64,000 bases of DNA from the NCBI RefSeq assembly GCF_017948675.1, contig NZ_JAGFBU010000008.1:41728-105727 (forward strand). The letters are read 5' to 3'. The notes under the pieces are model-generated. The model was not told the origin of the DNA and ran no database searches. It was given only the letters and a program-made list of their open reading frames with translations. Position 1 is the first letter of the stretch. Each line of letters begins with the position of its first letter. Shown in pieces: positions 1-8,847 of the stretch. The DNA comes from Flavobacterium flabelliforme. GTDB lineage: Bacteria; Bacteroidota; Bacteroidia; Flavobacteriales; Flavobacteriaceae. The position numbers and the translations under genes were made by a program.

Positions 1-3000
1 TGGCAGTTTCTGGAGAAGATTCTCGTATTGATTTTGATTTAGGGATTAACTTAATGGATACCTCGGTAGGAGCAGGAGCAACAGCTCGTATCGGTATAAA
101 AGGGAAAATGTTTGATGATGGTTTTAGGCAAAGGAGTAAATATGATGGTTTAGATTTATCAGCTATTGCTATTAACTCTGATTTTAGTGGGATGAAGATG
201 AAAGGGAACTTAATCTTGATGGAAAAAGATCCCATTTACGGTGATGGTTTTAATGCTGATTTGGAAGTAGAAATTTCTGCAGCAGTAAAAGTTTCATCAA
301 AAGCCATCTTTGGTCGAACTACTTTTAGATATTGGTATTTTGATGCGTCTTTAAAGCTTAGTCCTCCTGCTGGTGCACCATTTATGATCACTGGTTTTGG
401 GGGTGGTGCCTATTACAAAATGCAGAGAAATCCAGATATTGCAATTGGAGATTTTTCCCCATCAGGTTTGAGTTACAGACCTGATGAAAAATCTAGTTTA
501 GGATTAAAAGCTTTAGTTTTTTTCAATATTGGCTCTGAAGCAATCTGTGATGGTGAGGCTGGATTTGAAATAGCTTTTAATTCAAAAGGTGGAGTAAATA
601 GATTAGCCATCTTTGGTAAAGCTAATGTGATGGCTTCAATAGCAGGAGTAAAGAATATTGGGGGTTTAATGCAAAAGGTAGTTTCTGATGTAACTGCTAA
701 AAAAAGTTTTATGGATGTGAAAGATAGTGATTTAGAAGGGTCTTTTGCTAGTAAGTACATACCCAAAGCTAAAGAAGGTATTCCTGGAGATTTATCAGCC
801 GCAGTAGGTATTAGATTAGCAGCGGCCATAGAATTTGATTTTCAGAACAATTCGATACATGCAACTACAGATGTTTATATTAATACGCCAGGCAATTTCT
901 TATCAGGAACAGGACCAGGTGGAAGAGCAGTTTGGGGAGTTTTTCATAAAGATCCTAAAGATTGGTATATGTACATGGGAACACCCGATGATAGATGTGG
1001 TTTAAAAATAGGAATTGCTGGAATGTATAGAGAAACATCTTCTTATTTTATGGTTGGTACGCTATTACCTGGAAGCCCACCTCCTCCAGCAGTAGTAGCA
1101 AATATTTTAGGAGTTGATGCTAAAGAATTAAATTATATGCGAGATGAGAATCAATTAGCAAATGGAGGAGGTTTTGCATTTGGGTCTTCTTTGGATTTTA
1201 ATACAGGTGATTTAAGTTTTTTACTTTTTTATGCACGTTTTCAAGCAGGAATGGGATTTGACATTATGCTAAAAGACTATCAAGAAGCTAGATGTTCAAA
1301 TACAGGAGATAAAGTAGGTTTAAATGGTTGGTATGCTAACGGACAAGCATATGCCTATTTACAAGGAGAATTAGGTATCAGAGTAAAATTATCTTTTTTG
1401 AAATTTAAAATTCCAATTATATCTGGTGCAGCAGCCGTTTTATTGCAAGCTAAATTACCAAACCCAGTATGGATGCGTGGTTACGTAGGAGGTAATATGA
1501 ATGTTTTAGGAGGTTTAATAAAGGGAAAATTTCGCTTTAGATTTGAAATTGGTGAGGAATGTATTTTTGAAAATTCATCACCATTGGGAGGAATTAAATT
1601 AATCACAGATTTAACTCCTAAACAAAATGCAATTGATGCTGATGTTTTTCTAATACCGCAAGCAGTGTTTTCTACGAAAGTAAATGAAGCATTTGTAATT
1701 CCTGAGGATCAAGGCGATGTTACTTACAAAGTGATTTTAGAACGTTTTAAAGTTTTAGACGGAACAGTTGAAATTCCTGGTATTTTAAAATGGAATTCAA
1801 CTAAAGATAAAGTGAATTTTGTCTCATCAGATATATTACCTCCTAATAAACAATTTAAAGTGCAGGTTGAAGTTAGTTTTCAAAAAATGGTAAATGGGGT
1901 GTTTCAACCTATAAAAGTTGATGGTCAAATTGCTAAAGAATTAGAAGAAAGATCTTTTACTACTGGAGGTGCACCTAGCTATATTCCTCTTAGTAACATT
2001 CAATATTCTTATCCTGTTGTGGATCAGAAATACTTTTTAGAGGAAGAATATCCAAAAGGATATATTCAGTTAACTCGTGGTCAAGATTATTTATTTGATG
2101 ATAAAAATTGGGAAACTAATGTTAAGTTAATTGAAGAAGGTTCTACTAATTCAAAAAAGACTGCGTTTAACTATGATAAAATTTCAAACGAAGTTTATTA
2201 TGAATTACCAAATATCAGTCAAGAAAAAAAATATGGCCTTAGTATTTTTAGTAGTTTAAAACAATTAGCAGAAAATAAAAATAATACAATAACTTCAAAA
2301 GTTAACACAATTACTAATGACGAAAATGATATTCAAATTAAAGAAAATCAGGCAGACGTTCTTTCAAAAGAAGACGGAACCATTGAACGATTATCGTATT
2401 CATTTAGCACGAGTAAATACAAAACGTTTACATCGAAAATGAATTCTATAAATACTCAAGGTTATAATTTTGGAGTACTATACTCAGATGTAATTTATCT
2501 GACTAATACCATTTCCAGTCAAGAAGCTTTTGATCTGGCTGAACTTCAAGGAGTTACTCATAGTGATAATAAACCTATTGTTACAGCTAAATCAAAATTA
2601 AATGATGATTATTATTTAAAAGATATTTATCCTTATTTATATAAAAACTACCCTATAAATAATATTTATTCTATCAAAGATAGAGATACAGATGATTTAG
2701 GAGTGATTCCATCAAAAGCAATACCTCTAAATGCATATTATATGACAAGTATTGAAAATGAAATAAACCAATCTTGGACTAAAAGTAATTTTCCTTTTAA
2801 GTATAATATGTCTATGGTTTACAAATTAGATTGGATTGATTTAAACAATCAAATAATAAATGACTATATTAATGGGATTCAAAACAGCTTTGAAATAGCT
2901 CAATTTTTTCTTAAAAACAACTATCTATTTATGAGATACGGTGATTACGAAATAACTATGCAGTATCAATTACCGGGTGGTAAAAAGATAACCGATTATA

Positions 3001-3035
3001 ATTATAAATTTAGAAACAATAATAAGTTTAGATAA
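1..3035 (+). CDS. C-terminal part of a very large beta-rich secreted/surface protein (5' end outside window)
   Basis: The frame is already open at base 3 and stays open to the TAA at 3033-3035, so the first in-window ATG (54) is probably not the true start and the protein continues upstream. At least 1,010 residues are visible. Residues about 1-530 (from the first ATG) are glycine-rich, alternating hydrophobic/polar segments like repeated amphipathic beta strands. Residues about 550-650 resemble a bacterial Ig-like domain of the SbsA type, with a 'LPPNKQFKVQVEV' strand and a closing 'RSFTTGG'. The C-terminal 330 residues are Asn/Lys/Tyr-rich and I cannot assign them. I see no sorting domain typical of type IX secretion. 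A role at the cell surface is inference only. The following gene-poor region suggests it ends its transcription unit. Confidence 0.7.
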   Translation, partial: AVSGEDSRIDFDLGINLMDTSVGAGATARIGIKGKMFDDGFRQRSKYDGLDLSAIAINSDFSGMKMKGNLILMEKDPIYGDGFNADLEVEISAAVKVSSKAIFGRTTFRYWYFDASLKLSPPAGAPFMITGFGGGAYYKMQRNPDIAIGDFSPSGLSYRPDEKSSLGLKALVFFNIGSEAICDGEAGFEIAFNSKGGVNRLAIFGKANVMASIAGVKNIGGLMQKVVSDVTAKKSFMDVKDSDLEGSFASKYIPKAKEGIPGDLSAAVGIRLAAAIEFDFQNNSIHATTDVYINTPGNFLSGTGPGGRAVWGVFHKDPKDWYMYMGTPDDRCGLKIGIAGMYRETSSYFMVGTLLPGSPPPPAVVANILGVDAKELNYMRDENQLANGGGFAFGSSLDFNTGDLSFLLFYARFQAGMGFDIMLKDYQEARCSNTGDKVGLNGWYANGQAYAYLQGELGIRVKLSFLKFKIPIISGAAAVLLQAKLPNPVWMRGYVGGNMNVLGGLIKGKFRFRFEIGEECIFENSSPLGGIKLITDLTPKQNAIDADVFLIPQAVFSTKVNEAFVIPEDQGDVTYKVILERFKVLDGTVEIPGILKWNSTKDKVNFVSSDILPPNKQFKVQVEVSFQKMVNGVFQPIKVDGQIAKELEERSFTTGGAPSYIPLSNIQYSYPVVDQKYFLEEEYPKGYIQLTRGQDYLFDDKNWETNVKLIEEGSTNSKKTAFNYDKISNEVYYELPNISQEKKYGLSIFSSLKQLAENKNNTITSKVNTITNDENDIQIKENQADVLSKEDGTIERLSYSFSTSKYKTFTSKMNSINTQGYNFGVLYSDVIYLTNTISSQEAFDLAELQGVTHSDNKPIVTAKSKLNDDYYLKDIYPYLYKNYPINNIYSIKDRDTDDLGVIPSKAIPLNAYYMTSIENEINQSWTKSNFPFKYNMSMVYKLDWIDLNNQIINDYINGIQNSFEIAQFFLKNNYLFMRYGDYEITMQYQLPGGKKITDYNYKFRNNNKFR

Positions 3036-3368
3036 ATCTTTATTATCATAAAATAGATTTAATCATTTAAAAACATAGTATGCTAAATTTATTTATTCAC
3101 AAACAACTCATATAAATTTGTAAAAATAAATTTATTATAAGCTTGTAAATTATTTTTCATATTATATTTATTAATCATTTATGTGGTTATAGAACTTTAA
3201 AATTTATTCCAAAATTTTTGTTAAGCCGAAAAGGAGTGTTTTATGAAATTATTACAGATTTAAGGAGACGTTTCAACATTTATCATATTAATATTTCATC
3301 CCATTTAAATTACCCATAATAAGTTTAAAGTTTGAAAATTGATATTTAAAAGTAAATTTTTGACCTTT

Positions 3369-3554
3369 TTATCGGTAAATGATGCTGAAGGAGTCAATAT
3401 TTAAGATGGTTTTTGGGCTTATTTCGTCCTGGTGTTTATCAAGGTTGGGGATTATGAAGTCGTCTATTTTCTGCTTTACGTAACTGTAATTAAAAAAACT
3501 AATTACAGCTACTCCACAATCTTGGCAAATGGCTATTATGTGTAACCTTTCTTT
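3369..3554 (-). pseudogene. Possible remnant of a decayed protein gene
   Basis: On the minus strand 61 codons are open between TAG (3555-3557) and TAA (3369-3371). They contain no ATG, yet the translation has ordinary protein composition, including 'IAICQDCGVAVISFF' and 'KIDDFIIPNLDKHQDEISPK', unlike the Lys/Ile/Asn noise of the surrounding AT-rich DNA. A short ATG-initiated reading in another frame lies just upstream, which would fit one frameshift. I cannot name a family. It may be chance. Confidence 0.2.
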
Positions 3555-4272
3555 CTATAATAAATCTTAATAAATTTCTTAATCAAATTTTTAATATTCA
3601 TTATTCTCGTTCATAGGATTTTTTGCTTTTAGACTATACATTACATGTATATTATTAATATATTTAAAATAATTATTGTAAGAAGATTATTAAAAATTTG
3701 AGAGAAAAGCTTTAAACAGATTTTAAACCAAATTTAGATAAAAAGTTAAGGTATCACGAGTATTGTAAAAAGTGTCTTTGAATTTTAAAGTACAATAATA
3801 GTTTTAATGAAATTTATAATGAATGTTTAGGACAGAAAGCAATAAAATTTAGAAATTAAAATTATGAATTTCTTTCTTGAATAGAAAAATGACTATTAAA
3901 ATTCATTATCAAATACAATACTTTTCACTAAAATAACATATATTCATATGATTTAGTATTGATTAAAGATTAAATTTACTTATTGCTATTTTAAATTATC
4001 TTATTAAAAGAGTTAATAAGAGTAAAACTAAGATTTTATTTTATCCTCAAATTTTCTTTTTTATCAGGAAAATATACTCTAATGGATTTAATTTTTTTAA
4101 CATTACTTTTTTTAATTAAGCTAATATTAAATTTAGTTATTGATAATGTTAATTGATGAAAAATAAATTTTTACATAAACTTCTAATCTATTTTTTTAAA
4201 ATATTTATTTACTAATATCCCAACTAAAATAATTTTAAAATGTATTATAAATAAATTATTTTTTTTATTTAG

Positions 4273-4305
4273 AAACCCCTATAAAAAATAATTTTATAAG
4301 GGTTT
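4273..4305 (-). terminator. Hairpin just downstream of the tmRNA
   Basis: A near-perfect stem: AAACCCCTATAAAA pairs with TTTTATAAGGGTTT with one G-T wobble and a short A/T loop. It begins 3 bases beyond the tmRNA discriminator base. In the tmRNA direction no U tract follows, so it could serve termination or protection of the precursor 3' end. Confidence 0.5.
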
Positions 4306-4307
4306 TG

Positions 4308-4701
4308 TGGAGTCGCCGAGAATCGAACTCGGGTCCAAACAAGCAACTAAAAAGCTTTCTACACGTTTATTTCCTGATTGAGTTTTCGATAGTGTGCTAG
4401 GCCAGAAACAGCCACACGCTACTTATCTTCTTAATTTCGAAATCCACCCGAAGCTCATGGAAATCTAGGTTTATTTTTACGGTTCCCCTAAATTGACCGC
4501 CACAAACCAAGGCTTTCAAGGAGAATCCAGCTTTCCTATCTGATAGGAACGTGGCTTAATCTTACTATAATTCGGATTATGCAGCTAAAGCGTAGTTATT
4601 TTCGCCGTGTAAAATGATAAGATCTTATATTTACGAGCAAGGTCTCAATGCTCGACGTGCTTACTGATCAATTCGACTTGCTGTCAAAACCAGTCGACCC
4701 C
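4308..4701 (-). ncRNA. ssrA: tmRNA (transfer-messenger RNA), tag (A)GENNYALAA
   Basis: Rescues stalled ribosomes by trans-translation together with SmpB. On the minus strand the RNA starts GGGGUCGACUGGUUUUGACAG (4701 downward). Its first seven bases pair with CGACUCC at the 3' end, with one G-U pair. The 3' half has a tRNA-like T arm (GGUUCGA-type loop in 'GUUCGAUUC'). The tag frame reads GGC GAA AAT AAC TAC GCT TTA GCT GCA TAA, giving GENNYALAA, the type expected in Bacteroidetes. After discriminator A (4308) the DNA reads CAA, so the CCA end is not encoded. A -7-like box TATATTTG on the minus strand (4741-4748) sits about 40 bases upstream and may be its promoter. Confidence 0.96.
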
Positions 4702-4810
4702 TTTTGTTTTTCAAAATCTATAACTTGAATTTTGAGTTGGCAAATATACAATTTTAAACTCTAATTTCTGGTATAAATATTTCAACTAGTTTGCAAAAAT
4801 CATTCCTATT

Positions 4811-6010
4811 TTATTCGTCTTTTAATTTAAAAGGATAATCGCCAAATAACGGGGCTAATTTTCGAACATCATATGTTTTTCTAGTGAATTTGTTTGATAG
4901 TGCTATAATAGTAACTCCTTCTTTTTGTAAGGTAATGTAAGAGGATGTATTTCCGTGCCACCATCCGTTGTGAAAATAAAAATTTTGTCCCGTTTCCCAA
5001 TTAACCATTCTAATTCCAAGACCATAGTTTTTAGTTCCTTTTCGCTCATTACTGTACGGTTTATAAACCATTGCAGTTAATTCAGGAGTTAGAAAACCAG
5101 GACTATTTCTTGCTCTATCAAACTTTAATAAATCTCTTGGTGTAGAGTAGATGTTTTTATCTCCATAAACAGCATCTAAATAATCTTTCCCTATTTCTAC
5201 TTTGTTGCCTTTGTATGAGGTAACAGCTGAATCTTTGTCTCTTGCATAATCAAATACATAAGTATTCTTCATATGTAATGGCTCAAAAATTATTTGATTC
5301 ATAGCCCTTTCATATGATAGCTTGGTGATTTTTTCTATAATTAATGCCAACATGGCATAGTTGGTATTACAATAACTAAAACGAGTATCTGTTTTAAACT
5401 CAAGACCAATATTTTTAGTAGCCATAATGGTTAAGATATCTTGATTTGTCAATATATTGTGTCTATCCCAAACCGTTTTATCTCTGTCTGTAAAATAGGC
5501 GTAATTGCGCATTCCACTTCTGTGATTTAATAGTGTTTTGATCGTTACTTCTGGATAAGGAAATTCTTTTAATATGGTATTTACTTTTTGATCTAATTCT
5601 ATTTTTTTTGCATTAATTAATTTTAAAACTGCAGCTGCAGTAATTACCTTACTAACAGACGCTAGGTGTAATGGTGTTGATTTAGTAATTAATGTTTTGT
5701 CTCTAAAATTAGCATAACCTTCATATTTTTCATAAATAATTTGACCATTTTTAGCTACTAAAAAACTTCCATTGGCACTATTGTTTGGCCAATTCTTGTT
5801 ATAAAAAGAGTCTATTTCTTGTTTTTTTAAAGTAATGTATTCTGGAGTGAGTTTATCTTCAGCTTCTGTTAAAGGCTTCATTTTAGGCATGGTACTCTTA
5901 GGAAGTTCGCCATCACTTAACTCAACTTTCTTTTTCTCTTGGGCGCAAGAACTTAAAACCAAAAAGAGCAAGGATATATGTAGTATATTTGTTTTTTTTA
6001 TAAAATTCAT
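4811..6010 (-). CDS. Serine hydrolase, beta-lactamase/penicillin-binding-like family, lipoprotein
   Basis: Probable cell-envelope serine hydrolase of the class C beta-lactamase / D-Ala-D-Ala carboxypeptidase-like fold. The chosen ATG at 6010 gives a clean lipoprotein signal: MNFIKKT, a hydrophobic run, then the lipobox LSSC. The frame extends 31 codons further upstream but that part looks untranslated. Catalytic motifs are present: SVSK (SxxK, in 'HLASVSK'), YCN (YxN) and HNG ('FHNGWWHG'). Length after processing (about 380 residues) fits the family. A -7-like element (minus-strand TATATTTG, 6030-6037) lies 20 bases before the start, without a clear -33 box. The substrate is unknown; esterase or peptidase activity is as likely as beta-lactam hydrolysis. 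Confidence 0.85.
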   Translation of the reverse strand: MNFIKKTNILHISLLFLVLSSCAQEKKKVELSDGELPKSTMPKMKPLTEAEDKLTPEYITLKKQEIDSFYNKNWPNNSANGSFLVAKNGQIIYEKYEGYANFRDKTLITKSTPLHLASVSKVITAAAVLKLINAKKIELDQKVNTILKEFPYPEVTIKTLLNHRSGMRNYAYFTDRDKTVWDRHNILTNQDILTIMATKNIGLEFKTDTRFSYCNTNYAMLALIIEKITKLSYERAMNQIIFEPLHMKNTYVFDYARDKDSAVTSYKGNKVEIGKDYLDAVYGDKNIYSTPRDLLKFDRARNSPGFLTPELTAMVYKPYSNERKGTKNYGLGIRMVNWETGQNFYFHNGWWHGNTSSYITLQKEGVTIIALSNKFTRKTYDVRKLAPLFGDYPFKLKDE

Positions 6011-6253
6011 TTCTGTAGTGCTAGAAAGGCAAATATATAGAATCAATGTCTTTTGATTCATTGTTTTTTTAAACCTTAACACTATTTTATTAGTAAATAT
6101 CAAACGTTATTTTTGTATCATTTTGTACATCAGTCGATAGTAATTTACAAACCACTAATTTTATTTGAAAAATAAATTCAATTTACTTTAAATTGTTATA
6201 TTTGTAACAAATGTTTACTGTAAAGTTATATTTAGTTAATTTTAAAGCCTTTA

Positions 6254-7462
6254 ATGTTTATGAAATTCGGAATTCTAAAAGAAAGAAAAAGTCCACCGGA
6301 CAGAAGAGTTATATTTTCACCTAATGAGTTAACGCTTTTAAAGCAAAACTATCCAAGTTTATCTGCAACAGTGGAACGTTCTGATATTAGAATTTTTGAA
6401 GATGCTGAGTATGAAAAATTAGGTATTGAAATGACTGATGATGTTAGTGATTGCGATATCTTATTTGGGGTAAAGGAAGTTCCTGTTGAAAATTTAATTC
6501 CAAATAAATCGTATTTCTTCTTTTCACACACGATTAAGAAACAGCCTTACAATAGAAAATTATTGCAAGCTATTTTAGAAAAAAATATCGATTTGTATGA
6601 TTATGAAACAATAGTAGATGCAGAAAATCGTAGGTTAATCGGTTTTGGAAGATATGCAGGAATAGTAGGCGCTTATAATGGAATCAGAGCTTTTGGAATA
6701 AAATTTGAATTATTTAAATTGCCAAAAGCAGAAACACTTGCTGGTAAAGAAGCACTTATTAGTCATTTAAAACGAGTAATTCTACCTCCTTTAAAATTTG
6801 TAATTACTGGTACTGGAAAAGTCGGAAATGGTGCAAAAGAAGTTTTAGACGCTATAAAAATCAAAGAAGTTTCTGTTGAGAATTACTTAACAAAAAACTA
6901 CACACAAGCAGTTTATACTCAAATTGATGTTTTAGATTATAATAAACGCAAGGATGGGCAAGTTTTAGACTTTACAGATTTTTATCAAAATCCCACAGAA
7001 TATATTTCAGATTTCGAAAGATTCACAAAAGTATCTGATATCTATCTTACCGGACATTTTTATGGCAATGATGCGCCTGTGATACTTACGCGAGAAATGC
7101 TAAAAGCAATTGATTGTAAAATAAAAGTAGTTGCAGATATTTCTTGTGATGTTAATGGTCCAATTGCTTGTACTTTAAGATCATCAACAATCGCTGAACC
7201 TTTGTATGGTTATCTTGCAGATGAGAATAAAGAGGTTGATGTTTTTCATCCAGCGGCAATTGTAGTGATGGCGGTAGATAATTTGCCATGTGAATTGCCA
7301 AAAGATGCTAGTGAAGGATTTGGGGAAATGTTTCTAGAACACGTTATTCCTGCTTTTTTTAATGATGATAAAGATGGTATTTTAAGCAGAGCCAAGGTTA
7401 CCGAAAAAGGAAAACTAACACCAAGATTTAGTTATTTACAAGATTATGTAGATGGTAAATAA
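6254..7462 (+). CDS. NAD(P)-dependent dehydrogenase, alanine dehydrogenase / saccharopine dehydrogenase-like
   Basis: The first half ('MKFGILKERKSPPDRRV', residues 3-150) matches the N-terminal domain of the alanine dehydrogenase / transhydrogenase / LYS1 saccharopine dehydrogenase superfamily, including the characteristic KE-R...P-D-RV beginning. Residues about 175-330 form the nucleotide-binding part, with 'VITGTGKVGNGA' as the Rossmann glycine motif. Two start codons lie six bases apart (6254 and 6260); MKFG (6260) is the more family-like. A TATATTTG box is present upstream (around 6200) but no properly spaced TTG. The gene stands alone and ends at a strong terminator. Substrate (alanine, lysine/glutarate or another amino/oxo acid) cannot be settled from sequence alone. 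Confidence 0.85.
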   Translation: MFMKFGILKERKSPPDRRVIFSPNELTLLKQNYPSLSATVERSDIRIFEDAEYEKLGIEMTDDVSDCDILFGVKEVPVENLIPNKSYFFFSHTIKKQPYNRKLLQAILEKNIDLYDYETIVDAENRRLIGFGRYAGIVGAYNGIRAFGIKFELFKLPKAETLAGKEALISHLKRVILPPLKFVITGTGKVGNGAKEVLDAIKIKEVSVENYLTKNYTQAVYTQIDVLDYNKRKDGQVLDFTDFYQNPTEYISDFERFTKVSDIYLTGHFYGNDAPVILTREMLKAIDCKIKVVADISCDVNGPIACTLRSSTIAEPLYGYLADENKEVDVFHPAAIVVMAVDNLPCELPKDASEGFGEMFLEHVIPAFFNDDKDGILSRAKVTEKGKLTPRFSYLQDYVDGK

Positions 7463-7485
7463 GATTTTATAAAAATAAAATAGCA

Positions 7486-7515
7486 AACCTGCACTTAAAA
7501 CCTGCAGGTTTTTTT
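7486..7515 (+). terminator. Intrinsic terminator after the dehydrogenase gene
   Basis: Perfect 8-bp stem AACCTGCA / TGCAGGTT with a 9-base loop, followed directly by a run of T. It lies 23 bases after the stop codon at 7462. Confidence 0.85.
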
Positions 7516-7715
7516 ATGGTTTTAAATGTAGTTAATAATTCAATTCCTAAACATTACAAATCTCTTAACATCTGATAATTTTTGGGCTGAAACGAAAAGC
7601 TTAATTTTGTACTCCATTCTAAAATGGGAAAGAAATGCATAACTTCAGTATTGATTTATTACTTAAAATAGTAAATAGATTATAGTTTACGCACAGAACC
7701 ATTAAATAGCAATTT

Positions 7716-8714
7716 ATGAAAAAGAATATACCAATTTCTATACTAGAGTTAGCCATTATTACACAAGATAGTAACGCTAAAGATACCTTTGAAAAAACAA
7801 GAGCACTTGCACAACTTGCAGATGAACTCGGATACAAAAGATTTTGGTTGGCAGAGCACCACAATATGGCTCATGTGGCCAGCACTGCAACTGTAATTCT
7901 TATTGGTTACATTGCCGGTCAAACTAAAAACATTCGAGTGGGTTCCGGTGGGATTATGTTACCCAACCACGCACCTTTAATTATTGCTGAACAATTTGGA
8001 ACTTTAGAAATATTATATCCTAATCGCATCGACTTAGGTTTAGGTAGAGCTCCTGGAACCGATGGATTAACTGCACAAGCCATTAGGAAAGATTTTTATG
8101 AGCAATCACAGCGCTTTCCCCAAAATGTTGCAGCGCTTCAGGAATTTTTCTCAGAGAATAATGCTGACGCTAATGTGAGAGCCTTTCCTGCAGAAGGCAC
8201 TAATGTTCCGATTTGGATTCTAGGTTCTAGCATGGATAGTGCGGCTTTGGCTGCATCCAAAGGTTTGCCGTATGCTTTTGCAGGGCATTTTGCTCCTAAA
8301 CAAATGCATCAAGCATTCCAGTTTTATCGTGATAATTTTGAACCTTCAAAATATTTAGAACAACCTAAAACGATGGCTTGCATTAATGCAGTTGTTGCGG
8401 ATACTGATGTAGAGGCTGCGCGTTTGTCTACGAGTTTAACTCAAATGTTTCTAAATTTAATTCGCAATGACAGAAAACCATTGCAACCACCAGTAAATAC
8501 TTTAGATGGAATTATGTCTGAGGAAGAGCATTTTCATGTCAACCAAATGACAGCTTGTTCGTTTATAGGAAGTAAAAACAAAGTGGAGGCAGAGCTGAAA
8601 CAATTTATAAATTACACTCAAGTAGATGAATTAATGATTACAAGCCCCATTTATAACCATGATCATAAATTGAAAAGTGTTCAATTAATGAAAGAAGTGA
8701 TTGATAATATTTAA
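7716..8714 (+). CDS. LLM-class (luciferase-like) flavin-dependent oxidoreductase
   Basis: A 332-residue protein of the bacterial luciferase-like monooxygenase family, which uses reduced FMN and oxygen. Visible family hallmarks are the early 'ISILELAII' strand, 'RFWLAEHHNM' (residues about 41-50), 'VGSGGIMLPNHAPL' and 'EQFGTLEILYPNRIDLGLGRAPGTD' (quoted in two pieces: EQFGTLEILYPNRID, LGLGRAPGTD), typical of the MsnO8/YhbW-like subgroup of single-component members. No signal peptide, so cytoplasmic. The gene stands alone with terminators on both sides. The natural substrate is unknown. Start ATG at 7716 gives the expected N terminus. Confidence 0.88.
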   Translation: MKKNIPISILELAIITQDSNAKDTFEKTRALAQLADELGYKRFWLAEHHNMAHVASTATVILIGYIAGQTKNIRVGSGGIMLPNHAPLIIAEQFGTLEILYPNRIDLGLGRAPGTDGLTAQAIRKDFYEQSQRFPQNVAALQEFFSENNADANVRAFPAEGTNVPIWILGSSMDSAALAASKGLPYAFAGHFAPKQMHQAFQFYRDNFEPSKYLEQPKTMACINAVVADTDVEAARLSTSLTQMFLNLIRNDRKPLQPPVNTLDGIMSEEEHFHVNQMTACSFIGSKNKVEAELKQFINYTQVDELMITSPIYNHDHKLKSVQLMKEVIDNI

Positions 8715-8777
8715 TAAAAAGTAATTTTCAAAACTGTTGAAGAAGAACCTTTTTAATTGATTTATCAAAAATACACG

Positions 8778-8815
8778 AACCTAATAGCGAAATCTATTAT
8801 TGAAGGTTATTTTTT
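8778..8815 (+). terminator. Intrinsic terminator between the monooxygenase gene and pabB
   Basis: Stem AACCTAATAG (8778-8787) against CTATT (8794-8798) and AGGTT (8804-8808) with a small bulge, followed by ATTTTTT. It separates the upstream gene from the pabB operon and overlaps the -33 box of the proposed pabB promoter. Confidence 0.7.
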
Positions 8816-8827
8816 ATTGTATTTTTG
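8800..8827 (+). promoter_or_regulatory. Candidate Bacteroidetes-type promoter of the pabB-tilS-dsbD operon
   Basis: TTG at 8800-8802, 17-base spacer, then TATTTTTG at 8820-8827, matching the TTG-N17-23-TAnnTTTG consensus of flavobacterial housekeeping promoters. It would give a leader of only about 12-15 bases before the TTG start codon at 8848. In AT-rich DNA the motif can occur by chance. Confidence 0.45.
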
Positions 8828-8847
8828 AATTTTAAACACAACTATTT

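Larger units (their letters stand above)
3036..4307. other. Long gene-poor AT-rich region
   Basis: About 1.27 kb with no open frame of gene length on either strand. It holds a 9-bp inverted repeat (CTGTAATTA at 3484-3492 and TAATTACAG at 3500-3508), a short protein-like patch on the minus strand (annotated separately), and otherwise low-complexity A/T sequence. It lies between the end of a giant surface-protein gene and the tmRNA gene, a place where decayed genes can accumulate. No promoter is convincing. Confidence 0.6.

Noticed and set aside
473..829. Open frame opposite the giant surface-protein gene
   Set aside because: It lies wholly inside the real gene in antisense, with Ala/Pro/Ser-rich composition typical of shadow frames.
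4308..4701. A tRNA on the minus strand from the T-loop signal near 4320
   Set aside because: The T arm belongs to the tmRNA: the 5' half, tag frame and acceptor pairing are all present about 390 bases away.
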